This document shows positions 1 to 11,936 of a stretch of 64,000 nt of DNA, one piece after another. The stretch is from NCBI GenBank assembly GCA_022376925.1, contig JAIOJX010000025.1:95383608-95447607 (forward strand), given 5' to 3'. The notes under the pieces were generated by a model. It saw nothing but the letters and a program-made list of their open reading frames with translations. It made no database searches and was not told the origin of the DNA. How positions within the stretch are numbered: position 1 is the first letter of the stretch; every line of letters begins with the position of its first letter. The position numbers and the translations under genes are program-made. This DNA comes from Tragulus kanchil (lineage: Eukaryota > Chordata > Mammalia > Artiodactyla > Tragulidae).

Positions 1-1405
1 TACAGACTTAAAGCTCTTCTTTACCACGAGCAAAGGAGACCATCGTTTCCTGTAATTTCCATCGCAATAAATTAACACATTACGGTGACTGATAAGATCT
101 CTTCATAGTGGCCTCTAAAAATTCATCCTGATTTTAATTACTTTTAATGGGCAAAATATTGATTGGAATTGTAACTTACATCGCCGAACATTTAGGTAAT
201 TTTGGTGCAAAGAAAATTACATATGAGTATTTCTGTTCTCCAAAACACCGGAAGGTCCAGTCACGGCTTCCTTAGCAACTCTGGTCAGTTGGGCCTGCAG
301 GGTCTCATGGATTGGCCATTGGGTTTGCACTGTTGTGTCTTCAGGCATACAAAAGGGAATTCAGACATATATCTACACATACCCATGTGCTTCAGTTTGG
401 GTTTGAAAACAATTTGTTAAACGGTTTTGACCAAAACATAATGTAGAATACGTCTAAAACAGAGAATAGGTCTTTGTGGATAATCTGTTTATGATATATA
501 TTACTGTCTACACATTCCTACAATTTATCCTTTCCTGTTGCTTTTCACGCACATAAGCCTAAGTTTCTTTTCTAAGTCTCTTGGTGTATTTCTACTCAGT
601 AGATTGCTCATAGGTATGAGTTTTGCTTCCACCCCTGAGAAAGATTGTTGCCTTTCTATAAATTATACTCTAATATCTCAGACTTCCTCCATTTTTCTCG
701 GAAAGACATTGATGGACTCTTCTTTTTGGCTAAGCATTCAGTGTCTTTCAGTGGGAGTTCTTCCTTAATCATTCACCAGTCATTGACATTTTCGTTGCTT
801 CAGTGTCTAAGGTATTATAAATCTACTAGGTGCCTTAGGCAGCAGTGGGCGACTGTTTTTTTCAAAGGGGAGTTTTCTGAAGTGTATAGTTGGTTAGGCA
901 GGGGAATGCTGGAAGACCTGAGACATCTGTTTTAATTTTCCTAACTACACAAAAAATTCCCATTTAAATTTTTTACACATTGCATTTCCCAAGACAGCTT
1001 AAGAGTCCTCTTCCTACTTTAAGCACTGGCATTTTGCTTTGTATATATATTAAAGAAAACCATTTACTGTGGTGCGAGGTAACACTCCATTACAGACTTA
1101 AAGCTCTTCTTTACCACGAGCAAAGGAGACCATCGTTTCCTGTAATTTCCATCGCAATAAATTAACACATTACGGTGACTGATAAGATCTCTTCATAGTG
1201 GCCTCTAAAAATTCATCCTGATTTTAATTACTTTTAATGGGCAAAATATTGATTGGAATTGTAACTTACATCGCCGAACATTTAGGTAATTTTGGTGCAA
1301 AGAAAATTACATATGAGTATTTCTGTTCTCCAAAACACCGGAAGGTCCAGTCACGGCTTCCTTAGCAGCTCTGGTCAGTTGGGCCTGCAGGGTCTCATGG
1401 ATTGT
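1..1405 (+). repeat. Direct duplication pair 1 (copy 1 ends 315, copy 2 is 316-1405)
   Basis: Positions 1-315 match 1091-1405 with one A/G difference at an offset of 1090. If the copies are adjacent, copy 1 starts left of the window and the junction is at 315/316. Copy 1 then breaks off inside the sequence that copy 2 continues from 1406. Confidence 0.93.
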
Positions 1406-1800
1406 GACGTGTCATATAAGTACCACCAGAAAGCACTAGGGCTTCCGTCCTCAATATTCTCCACCCTGACCATTCTACCAAGACAAATCTTCATCTTGCA
1501 ATGTTCTTTTCTTGATGTTTCTGTTTTGTTCTGGGGATGATATTCAAGGGAAGGGACACAAGGAAGCTTCTGAATCACCTGGACACCAGGAAACAAACTG
1601 GCTTTCTAAGCTAGTCCACGGAAGATGTGTTCCAATCCTGAGGGTTGCATGGGGTTCGCTTCTACTTCTAAAGGCCAGGCCCACATAGGGAGGCTCGGAG
1701 TCTGGGCAACAGCACCAGGCATCACCGTTCCCATTGGTGCCGAATACTGGGACCACACTCCTGCCTGCTGAGCCCCACGGGAGCTGAGCCTCGAGACTGG
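1..1800 (+). repeat. Degenerate AT-rich unit at left edge of plus-strand array
   Basis: This AT-rich stretch aligns by eye with the degenerate unit near 17.8-18.1 kb: the text at 1040-1225 parallels 17880-18070 in the same order. From about 1410 to 1800 it parallels the GC-rich unit at 10340-10720, for example the words around 'accagcagaaagcgctcggg'. Similarity to the GC-rich units becomes almost complete at about 1790-1800, so this is the decayed flank of the array. It has no coding potential; the open frames of 60-100 residues resemble no family. Positions 1-315 and 1091-1405 are copies of each other (see separate entry). Confidence 0.7.
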
Positions 1801-2060
1801 AGTGCGCCCCCGCTGCAGGAAGGCCACACTAGCCTGGGGAGAGCTGCCAGGAGAGCCGAGACGAGCCAGTTGGGATTCTCCTAAATGTTCCCTTTGCTCT
1901 CTCCAGCAGGAGCCTTCATTTCCACTATGCAGTCAGGTATCAAGTTGCAGCGGTGACTTCCTTTTGCCCTCCTCTCTGCCCAGCTTCTTTGCATGCTTGT
2001 TGTGCATCACTGCCAGCGGTGACGAGTCGGGGTGGGTGGCAGACCTATTGTCGTCACACC

Positions 2061-2094
2061 TCTGTGTGTGTGTCTGTGTGTGTGTGTGTGTGTC
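2061..2094 (+). repeat. (TG)n microsatellite
   Basis: A TG/CTG-interrupted dinucleotide tract at a fixed place in the GC-rich unit. The second unit carries a longer, purer tract at 12067-12109, and the degenerate unit a tract near 20060-20078. The microsatellite is therefore part of the ancestral unit. Confidence 0.9.
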
Positions 2095-2962
2095 CCTAAG
2101 TTTCAGGCCCTGAGAAGAGTACCCCTCCCACATTCCTCTTTCAGGAGAGGGATTCTGCTTCTCCAGTCTGCCTTTCTTGGTCTCTGGGAATGGCTCCGGA
2201 ACACCTACTTCCCTGTGATAGCCCCTGCTGGGGGCCTGCCTGCCTCCCAGGGGCTTTCGGTCTTTGCAGCCGCGGGGCCTAGCAAGGCCGTCTTCTGGCT
2301 TCTTCTCCTTCGCTCATGTCCCTTGTCTGGAGCCGCTCCTCCTTGTCCATCCACGGGCCCCGGGACCCACTGGCCGCTTCCTCGGCTTGGCTTTGGTGCC
2401 CGCGGGGCTCTTGGGGAGAGTGGGGTGCCTGTGTCTTGTGGAGTGGAGGTCTCCTCTGAGTGGAGGCCCTGGCCTGGGGGCGCATGATGCTCTCCTGCTG
2501 ACTGTCATTGTCTTTCGGCACAGGTTCCTAAGCAACGCAGGCACCCTTTGTCTAGGTCACCCTTTGGAATGTCCGTGCCCCCTGAGAGCTTAGCACCTTT
2601 GCCTCTCCCGGGCAACCGCTCGTGCAGCCGTGGCTCCTAACAGCCCTGTGTCTGACTGGCAGGCGGTCCCGCATCGGATCCATGGGCGTCTCTGTCTCTT
2701 CCGCTGGAGGTACACCGGGCGTGGGGGTGGGCGAGCAGGGGCCCTCTTTCTTTCCGCTTTGACGGAGTCTGGGTTCGGTTCCTGTCGCCCTCCTGCAAGC
2801 GGCGTCTGAACACGCCTCCTGAGTGGAGTCCTCACTGGATTCCCTTGGCCAGACTCGTCGCCGAGGGCCGGTGTGCTGGACAGCCCCCAGGGCTTCAGAG
2901 GCTCCCTGGCCCAGAGGCAGAGGGGCTCCGCGCAAGGGGCGTCCTGCTAGTACAGGCTGCGT

Positions 2963-2976
2963 CCACCAGGCGGCAG
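2963..2976 (+). promoter_or_regulatory. CTCF-like motif in GC-rich unit
   Basis: CCACCAGGCGGCAG fits the common CTCF core CCASYAGRKGGCRS closely. It lies in CpG-rich flanks, so methylation could control binding. Occupancy is inferred, not shown. Confidence 0.6.
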
Positions 2977-4039
2977 CACTTCTGCCTTTTCCGCGCAGGC
3001 TTTCAGGGCGCCAGAGGAGACTGAGGGCAGCTTGCCTTGCTGAGGCGGGCCTTGGCACGCCCCGGGCCGCAGAGAAGCCCGCTGCCTTCAGGCCTCCGAC
3101 TTCTTCCGCGGGCCCCTGCCGTCGGGAGACACGTTCACCTGGGCCAGACTGGCTGTGGTCGAGGGGGCTGTCCCTTCCCGGGGAGGGCTTGGAAAGCAGA
3201 AACTGGAACGAGGCACCTGCCTCCCTGCAGACCAGCTGGCGGGTCTCAGCTCTTCCTTTGGTCTCTGGGAATGGCTCGAACACCTACTTCTGTGATAGCC
3301 CCTGCTGGGGGCCTGCCTGCCTCCCAGGGGCTTTCGGTCTTTGCAGCCGCGGGGCCTAGCAAGGCCGTCTTCTGGCTTCTTCTCCTTCGCTCATGTCCCT
3401 TGTCTGGAGCCGCTCCTCCTTGTCCATCCACGGGCCCCGGGACCCACTGGCCGCTTCCTCGGCTTGGCTTTGGTGCCCGCGGGGCTCTTGGGGAGAGTGG
3501 GGTGCCTGTGTCTTGTGGAGTGGAGGTCTCCTCTGAGTGGAGGCCCTGGCCTGGGGGCGCATGATGCTCTCCTGCTGACTGTCATTGTCTTTCGGCACAG
3601 GTTCCTAAGCAACGCAGGCACCCTTTGTCTAGGTCACCCTTTGGAATGTCCGTGCCCCCTGAGAGCTTAGCACCTTTGCCTCTCCCGGGCAACCGCTCGT
3701 GCAGCCGTGGCTCCTAACAGCCCTGTGTCTGACTGGCAGGCGGTCCCGCATCGGATCCATGGGCGTCTCTGTCTCTTCCGCTGGAGGTACACCGGGCGTG
3801 GGGGTGGGCGAGCAGGGGCCCTCTTTCTTTCCGCTTTGACGGAGTCTGGGTTCGGTTCCTGTCGCCCTCCTGCAAGCGGCGTCTGAACACGCCTCCTGAG
3901 TGGAGTCCTCACTGGATTCCCTTGGCCAGACTCGTCGCCGAGGGCCGGTGTGCTGGACAGCCCCCAGGGCTTCAGAGGCTCCCTGGCCCAGAGGCAGAGG
4001 GGCTCCGCGCAAGGGGCGTCCTGCTAGTACAGGCTGCGT

Positions 4040-4053
4040 CCACCAGGCGGCAG
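4040..4053 (+). promoter_or_regulatory. CTCF-like motif (duplicate of the 2963 site)
   Basis: Identical 14-mer at an offset of 1077 inside direct duplication pair 2. It probably represents the same physical site. Confidence 0.5.
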
Positions 4054-5338
4054 CACTTCTGCCTTTTCCGCGCAGGCTTTCAGGGCGCCAGAGGAGACTG
4101 AGGGCAGCTTGCCTTGCTGAGGCGGGCCTTGGCACGCCCCGGGCCGCAGAGAAGCCCGCTGCCTTCAGGCCTCCGACTTCTTCCGCGGGCCCCTGCCGTC
4201 GGGAGACACGTTCACCTGGGCCAGACTGGCTGTGGTCGAGGGGGCTGTCCCTTCCCGGGGAGGGCTTGGAAAGCAGAAACTGGAACGAGGCACCTGCCTC
4301 CCCTGCAGACCAGCTGGCGGGTCTCAGCTCTTCCAGCACGGGGGCTTCACCCTTTGGGGGACGCACCACGCTTGATGTGGCTCTTGGGAGCCAGCTGTGG
4401 CCCCAGGCAGACTGGACGGTGTAGCTCAGGTGCACAGGGGGCTCGGGTTTGCAGGATTCCTCCCGGAGCCCAGAGACATCCCAGCCTGGAGACCGAGCCT
4501 GCTCAGTCTGCAGGGATGGGAGGGGAGCCAGGGAACACCAGGGAAGGAAGCTGTAGGGAACCCGCTTTGGTGAGGCGGCGGTGGTGGTTGTGTTGTTGTC
4601 GACGTCCTCTTTAGTGTTTGGTTGAATTTGCCTGGGACTGCCTTTCAGTGACAATGCTTGTTCCTTTCAGCTGTGCCGGGAGGAGATGAGTTGATCCCTC
4701 TCAACGTGCCCATTGTTGGCAGCTTCTGGACCACGACTCTTTCTGAAGCCCGAGAGTAGAATTCCTTGTGCTGATTGGGTCCGTCTTCCTGAGGGCCTGT
4801 TTTCTCCGCACACCCCTCAGGCAGGCAGGGAGAAAGCCCAACACAGGTGTGTCTGCTCCTGTGGACAGATTCCAGGCCCCTTCGCGCTTGGCTTCCTTCC
4901 TCCTTGGGATGCAGCCGGCTTGAGTGTGCTCTGGGGGGACGGCCTGCCGGGGGAGACTGGGTACCGAGGCAGAGCGGCCCAGGCGGCCCAGGCCCAGAGA
5001 GGGCTTGTGGTCGAGGGATTCCTCTGGGGCTCCCTGGGCCCCAGGACCTGCCAACCTGGAGACCCAGAGAGCTCAGGATGCAGGGATGCCATCCGCGCCT
5101 GGGACCAAGAGGCAAGGAAGGCAGCGAGCAGGTCGTTGTGGGATTCGTTTCGCTTTCCATTCTTTGCGTGTTTGATGTGAGCTCGGAATTGCTGTCCCTC
5201 TCAACGCGGCTGCTTTCGGAGGTACAGGGAGGAGGTGGGCGTGTACCTGTAAACATGCCCATTCGCTTCAGCTTCTCTCCTCCTAGGCGACTGAGAATTG
5301 CCAGTGATGATTTCCTAGGTCGTCTTGGTGGTCTGTTT

Positions 5339-5391
5339 TACACACACACACACAGAAGGAGAGAGAGAGAGAGACAGAGAGAGAGAGAGGA
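5339..5391 (+). repeat. (CA)n/(GA)n compound microsatellite
   Basis: A short CA tract followed by an interrupted GA tract. The same compound tract occurs at 15399-15443 (shortened) and 16551-16600, at the same place in the unit. Confidence 0.9.
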
Positions 5392-5503
5392 TAAATCTCG
5401 AGGTGTGCACTCGTGTGTATATGTTTCTGGCAGCTTACAGTTTCTTTGTCCTTCACCCCGTTCTTCTCGGAAAGCCTGGGTTCATTTTCTACGGTCTGTG
5501 AGT

Positions 5504-5518
5504 GTCATTCCCCTTTCT
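5504..5518 (+). repeat. L1 target-site duplication, left copy
   Basis: 'gtcattcccctttct' is repeated exactly at 9437-9451 on the other side of the L1. The unoccupied site in the second unit (about 15556-15570) reads 'gtcgctcccctttct' followed by 'aaactc'. The nick point TTTCT/AAA fits the L1 endonuclease preference TTTT/AA. Confidence 0.95.
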
Positions 5519-5918
5519 TTTTTTTTTTTTTGTAATGATTAAACATATACCTTCCTTATTTTATTGTTTTTTTGTTTTTTTTGGGTTTTTGGGGTTTTTT
5601 TGTTTTTTTTTTTTAAACCTTTATTTTACTTTTAACTTTTACAGAGTTTTGTTGTTTACAGATACGTATGTTCTCAGATTAGTCATATGTATATCCCCCC
5701 CTTCCCTCCCCTCCCGACCATCACACAGCACCCCTGAAGGATCCCCTTTTCTCACAGAGCAATGACTAGAGCTATTTTCTTCACTTATCGTAGTACAGGC
5801 CTTCATGCTACTTCCTTTACGCCTCCCACCCTCTGTTCCTTCCCCACAATGTCCATATGTCCACTGTCCATGTCTGTCTTTCTGTCGCTTCACTGCATGT
5901 GCCATCATCACCATCCTA

Positions 5919-8900
5919 CTAGATTCCATATATATGTGTTAATATACTGTATTTGTCCTTCTCTTTCTGACTGACTTCACTTTTGATGATACGTTCTAGA
6001 TCCAGCCACCTCATTAGGGCTGATTCTTCTGCATTTCTCTTTACAGCTGTGTAGTACTCCATTGTATATGTGTACCAGAGCTTTTGGATCCATTCGTTCG
6101 TCGATGGGCATCTAGGTTCCTTCCATGTTCTAGCTATTGCATAGAGAGCTGCAATGAACTTTGGGGTACAGGTGCTTCTTTCAGTTTTGATTTCGTCAGG
6201 GTATAAGCCTAAGAGTGGGATTGCTGGGTCATAGGGTGTTTCTGTTTTTAGTTTTTTAAGAAATCTCCAGACTGTCTTCCATAGAGGCTGTATCAATTTA
6301 CACTCCCACCAGCAATGCAGGAGTCTTCCCTTTTCTCCACAGCCTCTCCAGCATTTATTGTCTGTCGATTTGTGGATGATGGCCATTCTGACGGGTGTGA
6401 GGTGATATCTCATTGTAGTTTTGATTTGCATTTCTCTAATTATTAGTGAAGTTGAGCATCGTTTCATGTATTTTTGGGCCATCTGTATGTCATCATTGGA
6501 GAGGTGTCTGTTTAGGTCCTTTTCCCATTTTTTGATTGGGTTGTTCGTTTTTCCAGTGCTGAGTTGTCTGAGTTGCTTGTAGATTTTGGAGATTAATTCT
6601 TTGTCTGTTGTTTCATTTGCTATGATTTTCTCCCACTCTGTGGGCTGTCTGTTCAGCTTTTTTGTAATTTCTTTAGCTGTACAAAAGCTTTTAAGTTTCA
6701 TTAGGTCCCACATGTTCATTTGTCTTTTTAGTTCTACTGTTCTAGTAGGTGGGTCAGAGAAGATCTTGCTTTGATTGATGTCCTTGAGGGTTTTGCCTAT
6801 ATTCTCCTCTAAGAGTTTGATGGTTTCTGGCCTTACATTTAAGTCTTTAATCCGTTTTGAGTTGATCTTTGTGTATGGTGTCAGGGTATGTTCCAACTTC
6901 CTTTTCTTGCATGTAGCTGTCCAATTTTTCCAGCACCATTTGTTGAAGAGGCTGTCTTTGTCCCATTTTATATGTTCGCCTCCTTTGTCAAAAATAAGGT
7001 AGCCATAGGTGAGTGGCTTTATCTCTGGGTTCTCGATCTTGTTCCGTTGGTCTATATTTCTGTTTTTGTGCCAGTACCATACTGTCTTGATGACTGTTGC
7101 TTTGTAGTAGAGTCTGAAGTTGGGGAGGCTGATCCCCCCAGCTCCATTCTTCTTCCTGAGGATTGCTTTGGCTATTCGAGGTCTTTTGTGTTTCCATATG
7201 AACTGTGTCATTTGTTGGTCTAGTTCTGTGAAGAATGTTATTGGAAGTTTGATAGGGATCGCATTGAATCTATAGATGACATTTGGTAGTATGGTCATTT
7301 TCACAATATTGACTCTCCCGACCCAGGAACATGGAATATTTCTCCATCTGTTTAAGTCTTCTTTAATGTCTCTCATGAGTGTCTTGTAATTTTCTGTGTA
7401 CAGTTCTTTTGTTTCTTTGGGTAGGTTTATTCCTAGATATTTGATTCTTTTGGTTGCGATGGTGAAGGGGATTGCCTCTTTGATTTCATTTTCTGATTTT
7501 TCACTGTTTGTGTATAGGAATGCCAGTGATTTCTGTATATTGATTTTGTATCCTGCGACTTTGCTGAATTCGCTGATTAACTCTAGTAGTTTTGTAATAG
7601 TGTCTTTGGGATTTTCTATGTATAATATCATGTCATCTGCAAATAGGGAGAGTTTGACTTCTTCTTTTCCAATTTGGATTCCTTTGATTTCTTTCTCTCT
7701 TATTGCTTCTCCATTTTAAGAGTCCCACTCTGTGGGCTGTCTGTTCAGCTTTTTTGTAATTTCTTTAGCTGTACAAAAGCTTTTAAGTTTCATTAGGTCC
7801 CACATGTTCATTTGTCTTTTTAGTTCTACTGTTCTAGTAGGTGGGTCAGAGAAGATCTTGCTTTGATTGATGTCCTTGAGGGTTTTGCCTATATTCTCCT
7901 CTAAGAGTTTGATGGTTTCTGGCCTTACATTTAAGTCTTTAATCCGTTTTGAGTTGATCTTTGTGTATGGTGTCAGGGTATGTTCCAACTTCCTTTTCTT
8001 GCATGTAGCTGTCCAATTTTTCCAGCACCATTTGTTGAAGAGGCTGTCTTTGTCCCATTTTATATGTTCGCCTCCTTTGTCAAAAATAAGGTAGCCATAG
8101 GTGAGTGGCTTTATCTCTGGGTTCTCGATCTTGTTCCGTTGGTCTATATTTCTGTTTTTGTGCCAGTACCATACTGTCTTGATGACTGTTGCTTTGTAGT
8201 AGAGTCTGAAGTTGGGGAGGCTGATCCCCCCAGCTCCATTCTTCTTCCTGAGGATTGCTTTGGCTATTCGAGGTCTTTTGTGTTTCCATATGAACTGTGT
8301 CATTTGTTGGTCTAGTTCTGTGAAGAATGTTATTGGAAGTTTGATAGGGATCGCATTGAATCTATAGATGACATTTGGTAGTATGGTCATTTTCACAATA
8401 TTGACTCTCCCGACCCAGGAACATGGAATATTTCTCCATCTGTTTAAGTCTTCTTTAATGTCTCTCATGAGTGTCTTGTAATTTTCTGTGTACAGTTCTT
8501 TTGTTTCTTTGGGTAGGTTTATTCCTAGATATTTGATTCTTTTGGTTGCGATGGTGAAGGGGATTGCCTCTTTGATTTCATTTTCTGATTTTTCACTGTT
8601 TGTGTATAGGAATGCCAGTGATTTCTGTATATTGATTTTGTATCCTGCGACTTTGCTGAATTCGCTGATTAACTCTAGTAGTTTTGTAATAGTGTCTTTG
8701 GGATTTTCTATGTATAATATCATGTCATCTGCAAATAGGGAGAGTTTGACTTCTTCTTTTCCAATTTGGATTCCTTTGATTTCTTTCTCTTCTCTTATTG
8801 CTGTTGCTAGAACTTCCAGGACTATGTTGAATAAGAGTGGTGAAAGTGGACACCCTTGTCTTGTTCCTGATCTTAGAGGGAATGCTTTGAGTTTTTCACC

Positions 8901-9436
8901 ATTGAGGATAATGTTTGCTGTGGGCTTCTCATATGTGGCTTTCACTATGTTAAGATAAGTTCCTTCTATGCCCATTTTTTGAAGAGTTTTTATCATAAAT
9001 GGATGCTGTACTTTGTCAAAGGCTTTTTCTGCATCTATTGAGATGATCATGTGATTTTTGTCTTTCCATATGTTGATATGGTGTATCACATTGATTGATT
9101 TGCGGATGTTGAAGAATCCTTGCATGCCTGGGATGAACCCAACTTGATCGTGATGAATGAGCTTTTTGATGTGTTGCTGAATTCTGTTTGCTAGGATTTT
9201 GTTGAGGATTTTGGCATCTAGATTCATCAGTGAAATTGGCCTATAATTTTCTTTTTTTGTGATGTCTTTGCCTGGCTTTGGTATCAGGGTGATGGTGGCC
9301 TCATAGAATGTGTTTGGAAGTGTTCCTTCCTGGGCAATTATTTGGAAGAGTTTTAGAAGGACAGGCATTAGCTCTTCTTTAAATGTTTGGTAGAATTCAC
9401 TTGTGAAACCATCTGGCCCTGGGCTTTTATTTTTAG
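5919..9436 (-). pseudogene. L1 ORF2 fragment: reverse transcriptase and C-terminal domain
   Basis: Encodes the RT domain and C-terminal region of L1 ORF2, the replicase that makes cDNA at a nicked target. Visible RT motifs include [45 protein letters not shown] and the catalytic FADD (codons at 8724-8735, and again at 7632-7643 in the duplicated copy). The C-terminal part carries cysteines in a WRGCGEKG...HCWWECK pattern, as in mammalian ORF2. The stop lies at 5919-5921, after the residues THIYGI. The frame appears as two frames of 550 and 570 residues only because of the 1.09-kb duplication junction near 7706-7722. It lacks the endonuclease domain, so it is not an autonomous element. It has no host function that I can see. 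Confidence 0.93.
6631..8803 (-). repeat. Direct duplication pair 3 inside L1 (6631-7706 / 7723-8803)
   Basis: Identical L1 ORF2 segment at an offset of 1092. The junction carries about 16 unrelated bases ('ttctccattttaagag'), and copy 1 is missing TCT from 'ttctcttctctt' right before it. The duplication interrupts an otherwise open reading frame. Confidence 0.96.
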
Positions 9437-9451
9437 GTCATTCCCCTTTCT
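9437..9451 (+). repeat. L1 target-site duplication, right copy
   Basis: Exact copy of 5504-5518, followed directly by 'aaactcctcccatgagtg', which resumes the interrupted unit (compare 15571-15587). Confidence 0.95.
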
Positions 9452-11934
9452 AAACTCCTCCCATGAGTGTTTGGATGCCACCTGGCAGGGGCGTGGCCCA
9501 GGGACTGCCATTCTGTGTCCCCCTCCCTAGACTGACTTGCTTGCAAGATGCTTTGGAAGGCCTTCCTGTCTTCCTGTCCGTGGCGAAGATTCCCTCTTCT
9601 TTTGGTTCCCTCTTCGTTCGGGGGCGTTCCTTCCATACTCAGGACGTCCATGTGAGCAGGAGTTTGTGCCACTCCGCGCTCCGGGGTGCTGTGCGTAGGA
9701 AGGGAGGGCCTTGGGACCCGTTCGGGCGCCGGTGCCCTTGCCGGGGAAGGGTTTGTCCTGCTCAGAGCGTCCTCGGTGGGCATTCCTGCAGATGGGATGG
9801 CTCCCTCTTGCGTGTCCGGAGGGCCCTGCCCACTGTGGGGTGCGGGCTGGATTCCATGGTGCATTTCCTTTGACAGCTCCTGAGGCCTCCTGTCCCGCGC
9901 CGCCCCACCGGCCGTGCCCCTTCTGGCAGGTGTGGTGCATGCCTATTGAAATCCACCCGTTTCATGTGCCGCGAGGGGCTCCTTCCTTGCCGTTTCCAGT
10001 CTCTTCTGTGTCCTGCTTGGCAAGCCAGGCCACGGTTTCCTGCGCTGGCCCTTTCCAGTTTTCGGTCCCTGGAGTTGCGGTGAGTGAGCAGTACCTCGTG
10101 AAAGAGGCCGCACAAAGGGCACCTGAGTTCCCTTTCTTTGGATTCCTCGGCCTGGATGGGTTTGGACGGCAAGTGTCATTTCCGTGCCCCAGGCCTCGGG
10201 CCTCCTGGGTGTGGGGAAACTGAGCTGTCCGTGTGTCTGTTCCCAAAAGCGCCTGAAGGCTCGATGCCGGCTCCCCTTCGGAAGGCCTTCGGGTCGATGG
10301 GGCCTCCAGGGCCTCCTGGGCTGTGCCTTGCCGTGCCCCGGACCAGCAGAAAGCGCTCGGGCTCCTGTCCTCATCCTTCCGCGCCCTGACCTTCACCCGG
10401 GACACATCTTCACCGTTGCCTCCTTGCTTTCTGGAGGCCTCTGTCACTCTGGGGGCACACCTTTCTTTCCAAGAGCAGGCCTCAGGGAGGCTTCGGCAGC
10501 ACCTGGCCCCCCAAACAGCAGGTGGCTGTGTAAGCCGGCTTTGCGGCAAAGAGGGTTGCACGGAGCTCGCTTGGGCTGCTCCAGGCTGGGCCTGCCCCTG
10601 GAGGCTCGGGGCCCGTGCTAGGGCACCGGGCACCCCCGTTCCCGATGGTCCCGAGTGCTGGGACCAGCTCTCCCGCCCGCTGAGCCCCACGGGAGCTGAG
10701 CCCTGAGACTGGAGTGCGCCCCCGCTGCAGGAAGGCCACACTAGCCTGGGGAGAGCTGCCAGGAGAGCCGAGACGAGCCAGTTGGGATTCTCCTAAATGT
10801 TCCCTTTGCTCTCTCCAGCAGGAGCCTTCATTTCCACTGTGGATGGGTTTTCCTTTGACCCGGGCGTCCTCGGTGGGCATTCCTGCAGATGGGATGGCTC
10901 CCTCTTGCGTGTCCGGAGGGCCCTGCCCACTGTGGGTGCGGGCTGGATTCCATGGTGCATTTCCTTTGACAGCTCCTGAGGCCTCCTGTCCCGCGCCGCC
11001 CACCGGCCGTGCCCTTCTGGCAGGTGTGGTGCATGCCTATTGAAATCCACCCGTTTCATGTGCCGCGAGGGGCTCCTTCCTTGCCTTTTCCCAGTCTCTT
11101 CTGTGTCCTGCTTGGCAAGCCAGGCCACGGTTTCCTGCGCTGGCCCTTTCCAGTTTTCGGTCCCTGGAGTTGCGGTGAGTGAGCAGTACCTCGTGAAAGA
11201 GGCCGCACAAAGGGCACCTGAGTTCCCTTTCTTTGGATTCCTCGGCCTGGATGGGTTTGGACGGCAAGTGTCATTTCCGTGCCCCAGGCCTCGGGCCTCC
11301 TGGGTGTGGGGAAACTGAGCTGTCCGTGTGTCTGTTCCCAAAAGCGCCTGAAGGCTCGATGCCGGCTCCCCTTCGGAAGGCCTTCGGGTCGATGGGGCCT
11401 CCAGGGCCTCCTGGGCTGTGCCTTGCCGTGCCCCGGACCAGCAGAAAGCGCTCGGGCTCCTGTCCTCATCCTTCCGCGCCCTGACCTTCACCCGGGACAC
11501 ATCTTCACCGTTGCCTCCTTGCTTTCTGGAGGCCTCTGTCACTCTGGGGGCACACCTTTCTTTCCAAGAGCAGGCCTCAGGGAGGCTTCGGCAGCACCTG
11601 GCCCCCCAAACAGCAGGTGGCTGTGTAAGCCGGCTTTGCGGCAAAGAGGGTTGCACGGAGCTCGCTTGGGCTGCTCCAGGCTGGGCCTGCCCCTGGAGGC
11701 TCGGGGCCCGTGCTAGGGCACCGGGCACCCCCGTTCCCGATGGTCCCGAGTGCTGGGACCAGCTCTCCCGCCCGCTGAGCCCCACGGGAGCTGAGCCCTG
11801 AGACTGGAGTGCGCCCCCGCTGCAGGAAGGCCACACTAGCCTGGGGAGAGCTGCCAGGAGAGCCGAGACGAGCCAGTTGGGATTCTCCTAAATGTTCCCT
11901 TTGCTCTCTCCAGCAGGAGCCTTCATTTCCACTG
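9452..11934 (+). repeat. GC-rich macrosatellite unit 1, right part
   Basis: Resumes the unit interrupted by the L1. The first 900 bases match 16729-17365 in unit 2 almost exactly (offset 7277). It ends with the S1 block at 11780-11830 and then enters unit 2 at 'gtgcagtcaggtatcaag'. Very CpG-rich. Plus- and minus-strand frames up to 347 residues are shadows in stop-poor DNA. No recognisable gene, splice structure or promoter stands out. Confidence 0.8.
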
Positions 11935-11936
11935 TG
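9766..11936 (+). repeat. Direct duplication pair 4 (9766-10841 / 10864-11936)
   Basis: Offset 1095-1097. The junction filler at 10842-10863 has no counterpart in the unit. In the first 250 bases of copy 2, homopolymers are shorter than in copy 1 ('gtggggtg' to 'gtgggtg', 'gccgccccacc' to 'gccgcccacc', 'gtgcccctt' to 'gtgccctt'). The rest is identical. Confidence 0.96.

Larger units (their letters stand above)
2177..4334 (+). repeat. Direct duplication pair 2 (2177-3256 / 3257-4334)
   Basis: The copies are almost identical at an offset of 1077-1081. Copy 2 lacks bases just after the junction ('ggctccggaac' became 'ggctcgaac'; 'acttccctgtg' became 'acttctgtg'). Copy 1 lacks one C just before it ('gcctcccctg' became 'gcctccctg'). 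Indels hug the junction and the interiors match. Confidence 0.96.
1801..5518 (+). repeat. GC-rich homogenised macrosatellite unit 1, left part
   Basis: GC- and CpG-rich DNA nearly identical to 11810-15565 in the second unit. Ordered landmarks are the S1 block ending in 'gctgcaggaaggccacacta' (about 1810), a (TG)n tract (2061-2094), the CTCF-like motif, a GTT-rich stretch near 4590, a second block near 4490, a third near 5050, and a CA/GA tract (5339-5391). Without the L1 insertion and the false duplications the period to the next unit is about 3.9 kb. Minus-strand open frames of 243 and 341 residues occur here, but they match nothing known and reflect low stop frequency. The type of repeat is inferred; I do not recognise a named family. 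Confidence 0.8.
5519..9436 (-). mobile_element. Young 5'-truncated L1 with intact ORF2 C-terminal half
   Basis: Minus-strand L1. The poly-T at 5519 onward is the poly(A) tail, 5530-5918 is the 3' UTR, and 5919-9436 codes for ORF2. It is truncated upstream within ORF2, shortly before the SPGPDGF-like sequence, so the endonuclease domain, ORF1 and 5' UTR are missing. A perfect 15-bp target-site duplication and no stops outside the duplication junction indicate recent insertion. The real element is about 1.09 kb shorter, because 6631-7706 is repeated as 7723-8803. It splits GC-rich unit 1; the neighbouring unit preserves the empty site. Confidence 0.95.

Noticed and set aside
2032..2487. Open frames with Cys-Val repeats or Thr-His repeats
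   Set aside because: They are translations of the (TG)n microsatellite.
3629..4654. 341-residue minus-strand open frame (with a 243-residue sister at 2552-3283)
   Set aside because: It lies in GC- and CpG-rich repeat DNA where stops are rare. It crosses an artefactual junction, other frames are equally open, composition is Arg/Pro/Gly/Ser-rich, and no domain or family is recognisable.
10793..11836. 347-residue minus-strand open frame in the GC-rich unit
   Set aside because: Same reasoning. It depends on the false duplication and is matched by open frames on the opposite strand.
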